From Tunicatimonas sp963729575 (GTDB lineage Bacteria > Bacteroidota > Bacteroidia > Cytophagales > Cyclobacteriaceae), in NCBI GenBank assembly GCA_963729575.1, contig CAVSOK010000031.1, positions 13,780 to 77,779 on the forward strand: a stretch of 64,000 nt of DNA. Direction: 5' to 3'. Shown piece after piece: positions 63,608 through 64,000 of the stretch. Numbering within the stretch: position 1 is the first letter of the stretch; each line of letters begins with the position of its first letter. The translations under genes were made by a program, and so were the position numbers. The notes under the pieces were generated by a model. The model ran no database searches. It was not told the origin of the DNA and worked only from the letters and a program-made list of their open reading frames with translations.

Positions 63608-64000
63608 ATGGTTTTGTGTGATACTAATATTTTTATACAGGCCTTTAATGGCGAAGATAATACTATTGATCAGTTAGAGAAAATAGGATCAGAAAATGTG
63701 GCTCTATTAGCTATCACAGTTATGGAGCTATACCAAGGTATGAGTAATAAGACTGAACTGAACCAAATGAAAAAGAAGATTCAGTATTATGATGTCGTTG
63801 AAGTTGATACTGATGCCTCCCGACTTGCCATTCAGTTAATAGAAGCTTACCGTTTAAGTCACAATCTGCAAATTCCTAATGCTATTATTGGTGCTTCTGC
63901 TGCCATTCATCAAATAGAATTATTTACCTACAATCGTAAGGATTTTAACTTCATTCCCAACATTCGCCTGTTCGCTACATACTATTTATGCCCCCAACCA
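63608..64000 (+). CDS. vapC: PIN-domain (VapC-like) toxin, 3' end beyond window
   Basis: The frame is open from ATG 63608 to the window edge (131 residues seen, probably nearly complete). It begins MVLCDTNIFI with the first acidic residue Asp5, then ELYQG (Glu40) and RKDF (Asp112). The third acidic position is Asn91 (IPNAIIGASA) where most VapC toxins have Asp. VapC enzymes are magnesium-dependent RNases, often cutting initiator tRNA or rRNA. The Asn could lower activity. It follows the antitoxin by 11 nt as an operon. Confidence 0.85.
   Translation, partial: MVLCDTNIFIQAFNGEDNTIDQLEKIGSENVALLAITVMELYQGMSNKTELNQMKKKIQYYDVVEVDTDASRLAIQLIEAYRLSHNLQIPNAIIGASAAIHQIELFTYNRKDFNFIPNIRLFATYYLCPQP

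Overview
The window looks like chromosomal DNA of a marine or soil bacterium of the phylum Bacteroidota, most likely order Cytophagales. The signs are a SusC/SusD pair, type IX secretion (T9SS) C-terminal sorting domains, a PorU2-like C25 sortase, DUF4494, Bacteroidota-type promoter motifs (TTG, about 19 nt, TAnnTTTG) and almost no Shine-Dalgarno sequences. I see no rRNA or tRNA gene, CRISPR array, insertion sequence, prophage or replication origin.

Layout. 1-6.8 kb (minus): two paralogous cytochrome-like PSCyt1/DUF1549/DUF1553 lipoproteins (one cut by the window edge), a Tat-exported DUF1501 protein and a small cysteine-motif protein. 7.0-9.6 kb: a cupredoxin gene broken by one frameshift, coupled to a secreted beta-propeller lipoprotein. 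9.8-31.3 kb: mostly single housekeeping or envelope genes (Uma2 nuclease, SRPBCC protein, esterase lipoprotein, FtsX-like permease, glycosyltransferase 9, glutamate dehydrogenase, a large T9SS-exported subtilase, DUF4494, DUF885 peptidase, THUMP RNA methyltransferase, membrane patatin). Between them is a mazE-like antitoxin gene whose mazF partner survives only as a pseudogene. 31.4-38.4 kb: a susC-susD-lipoprotein operon in which susC carries two compensating frameshifts, and a divergent EreA/ChaN-like gene with an in-frame amber codon. 38.4-41.0 kb: TerC, GNAT, a hypothetical protein and a TetR regulator.

41.2-54.0 kb is the most interesting block: a complete cytosolic [NiFe]-hydrogenase cluster. 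Its order is small subunit, large subunit, maturation protease, a 104-aa unknown, a TPR protein, hypA, hypB, hypF, a 75-aa unknown, hypC, an 82-aa unknown, hypD, hypE and an NHL-repeat protein. The small subunit has no Tat signal, has Asn where the second Cys of the classical proximal-cluster CxxC normally sits, and there is no cytochrome b subunit. This resembles the group 1h/1l (high-affinity, atmospheric-H2) lineage. A perfect 22-bp palindrome lies between the TetR gene and the small-subunit gene. 54.2-64 kb: DUF151 nuclease, PhoX-like phosphatase, di-haem cytochrome c peroxidase overlapping a PorU2-like sortase, a remnant of a broken gene, and a VapBC-type toxin-antitoxin pair cut by the window end.

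The main structure not explained by genes is a family of degenerate tandem heptamers (strict 7-nt phasing, variable base content) in at least a dozen gaps. Two arrays invade coding sequence: one encodes the C-terminal tail of HypA, the other an in-frame linker in HypF. Some arrays are arranged as inverted pairs able to fold into hairpins. All calls come from reading the sequence by eye; no database search was made.
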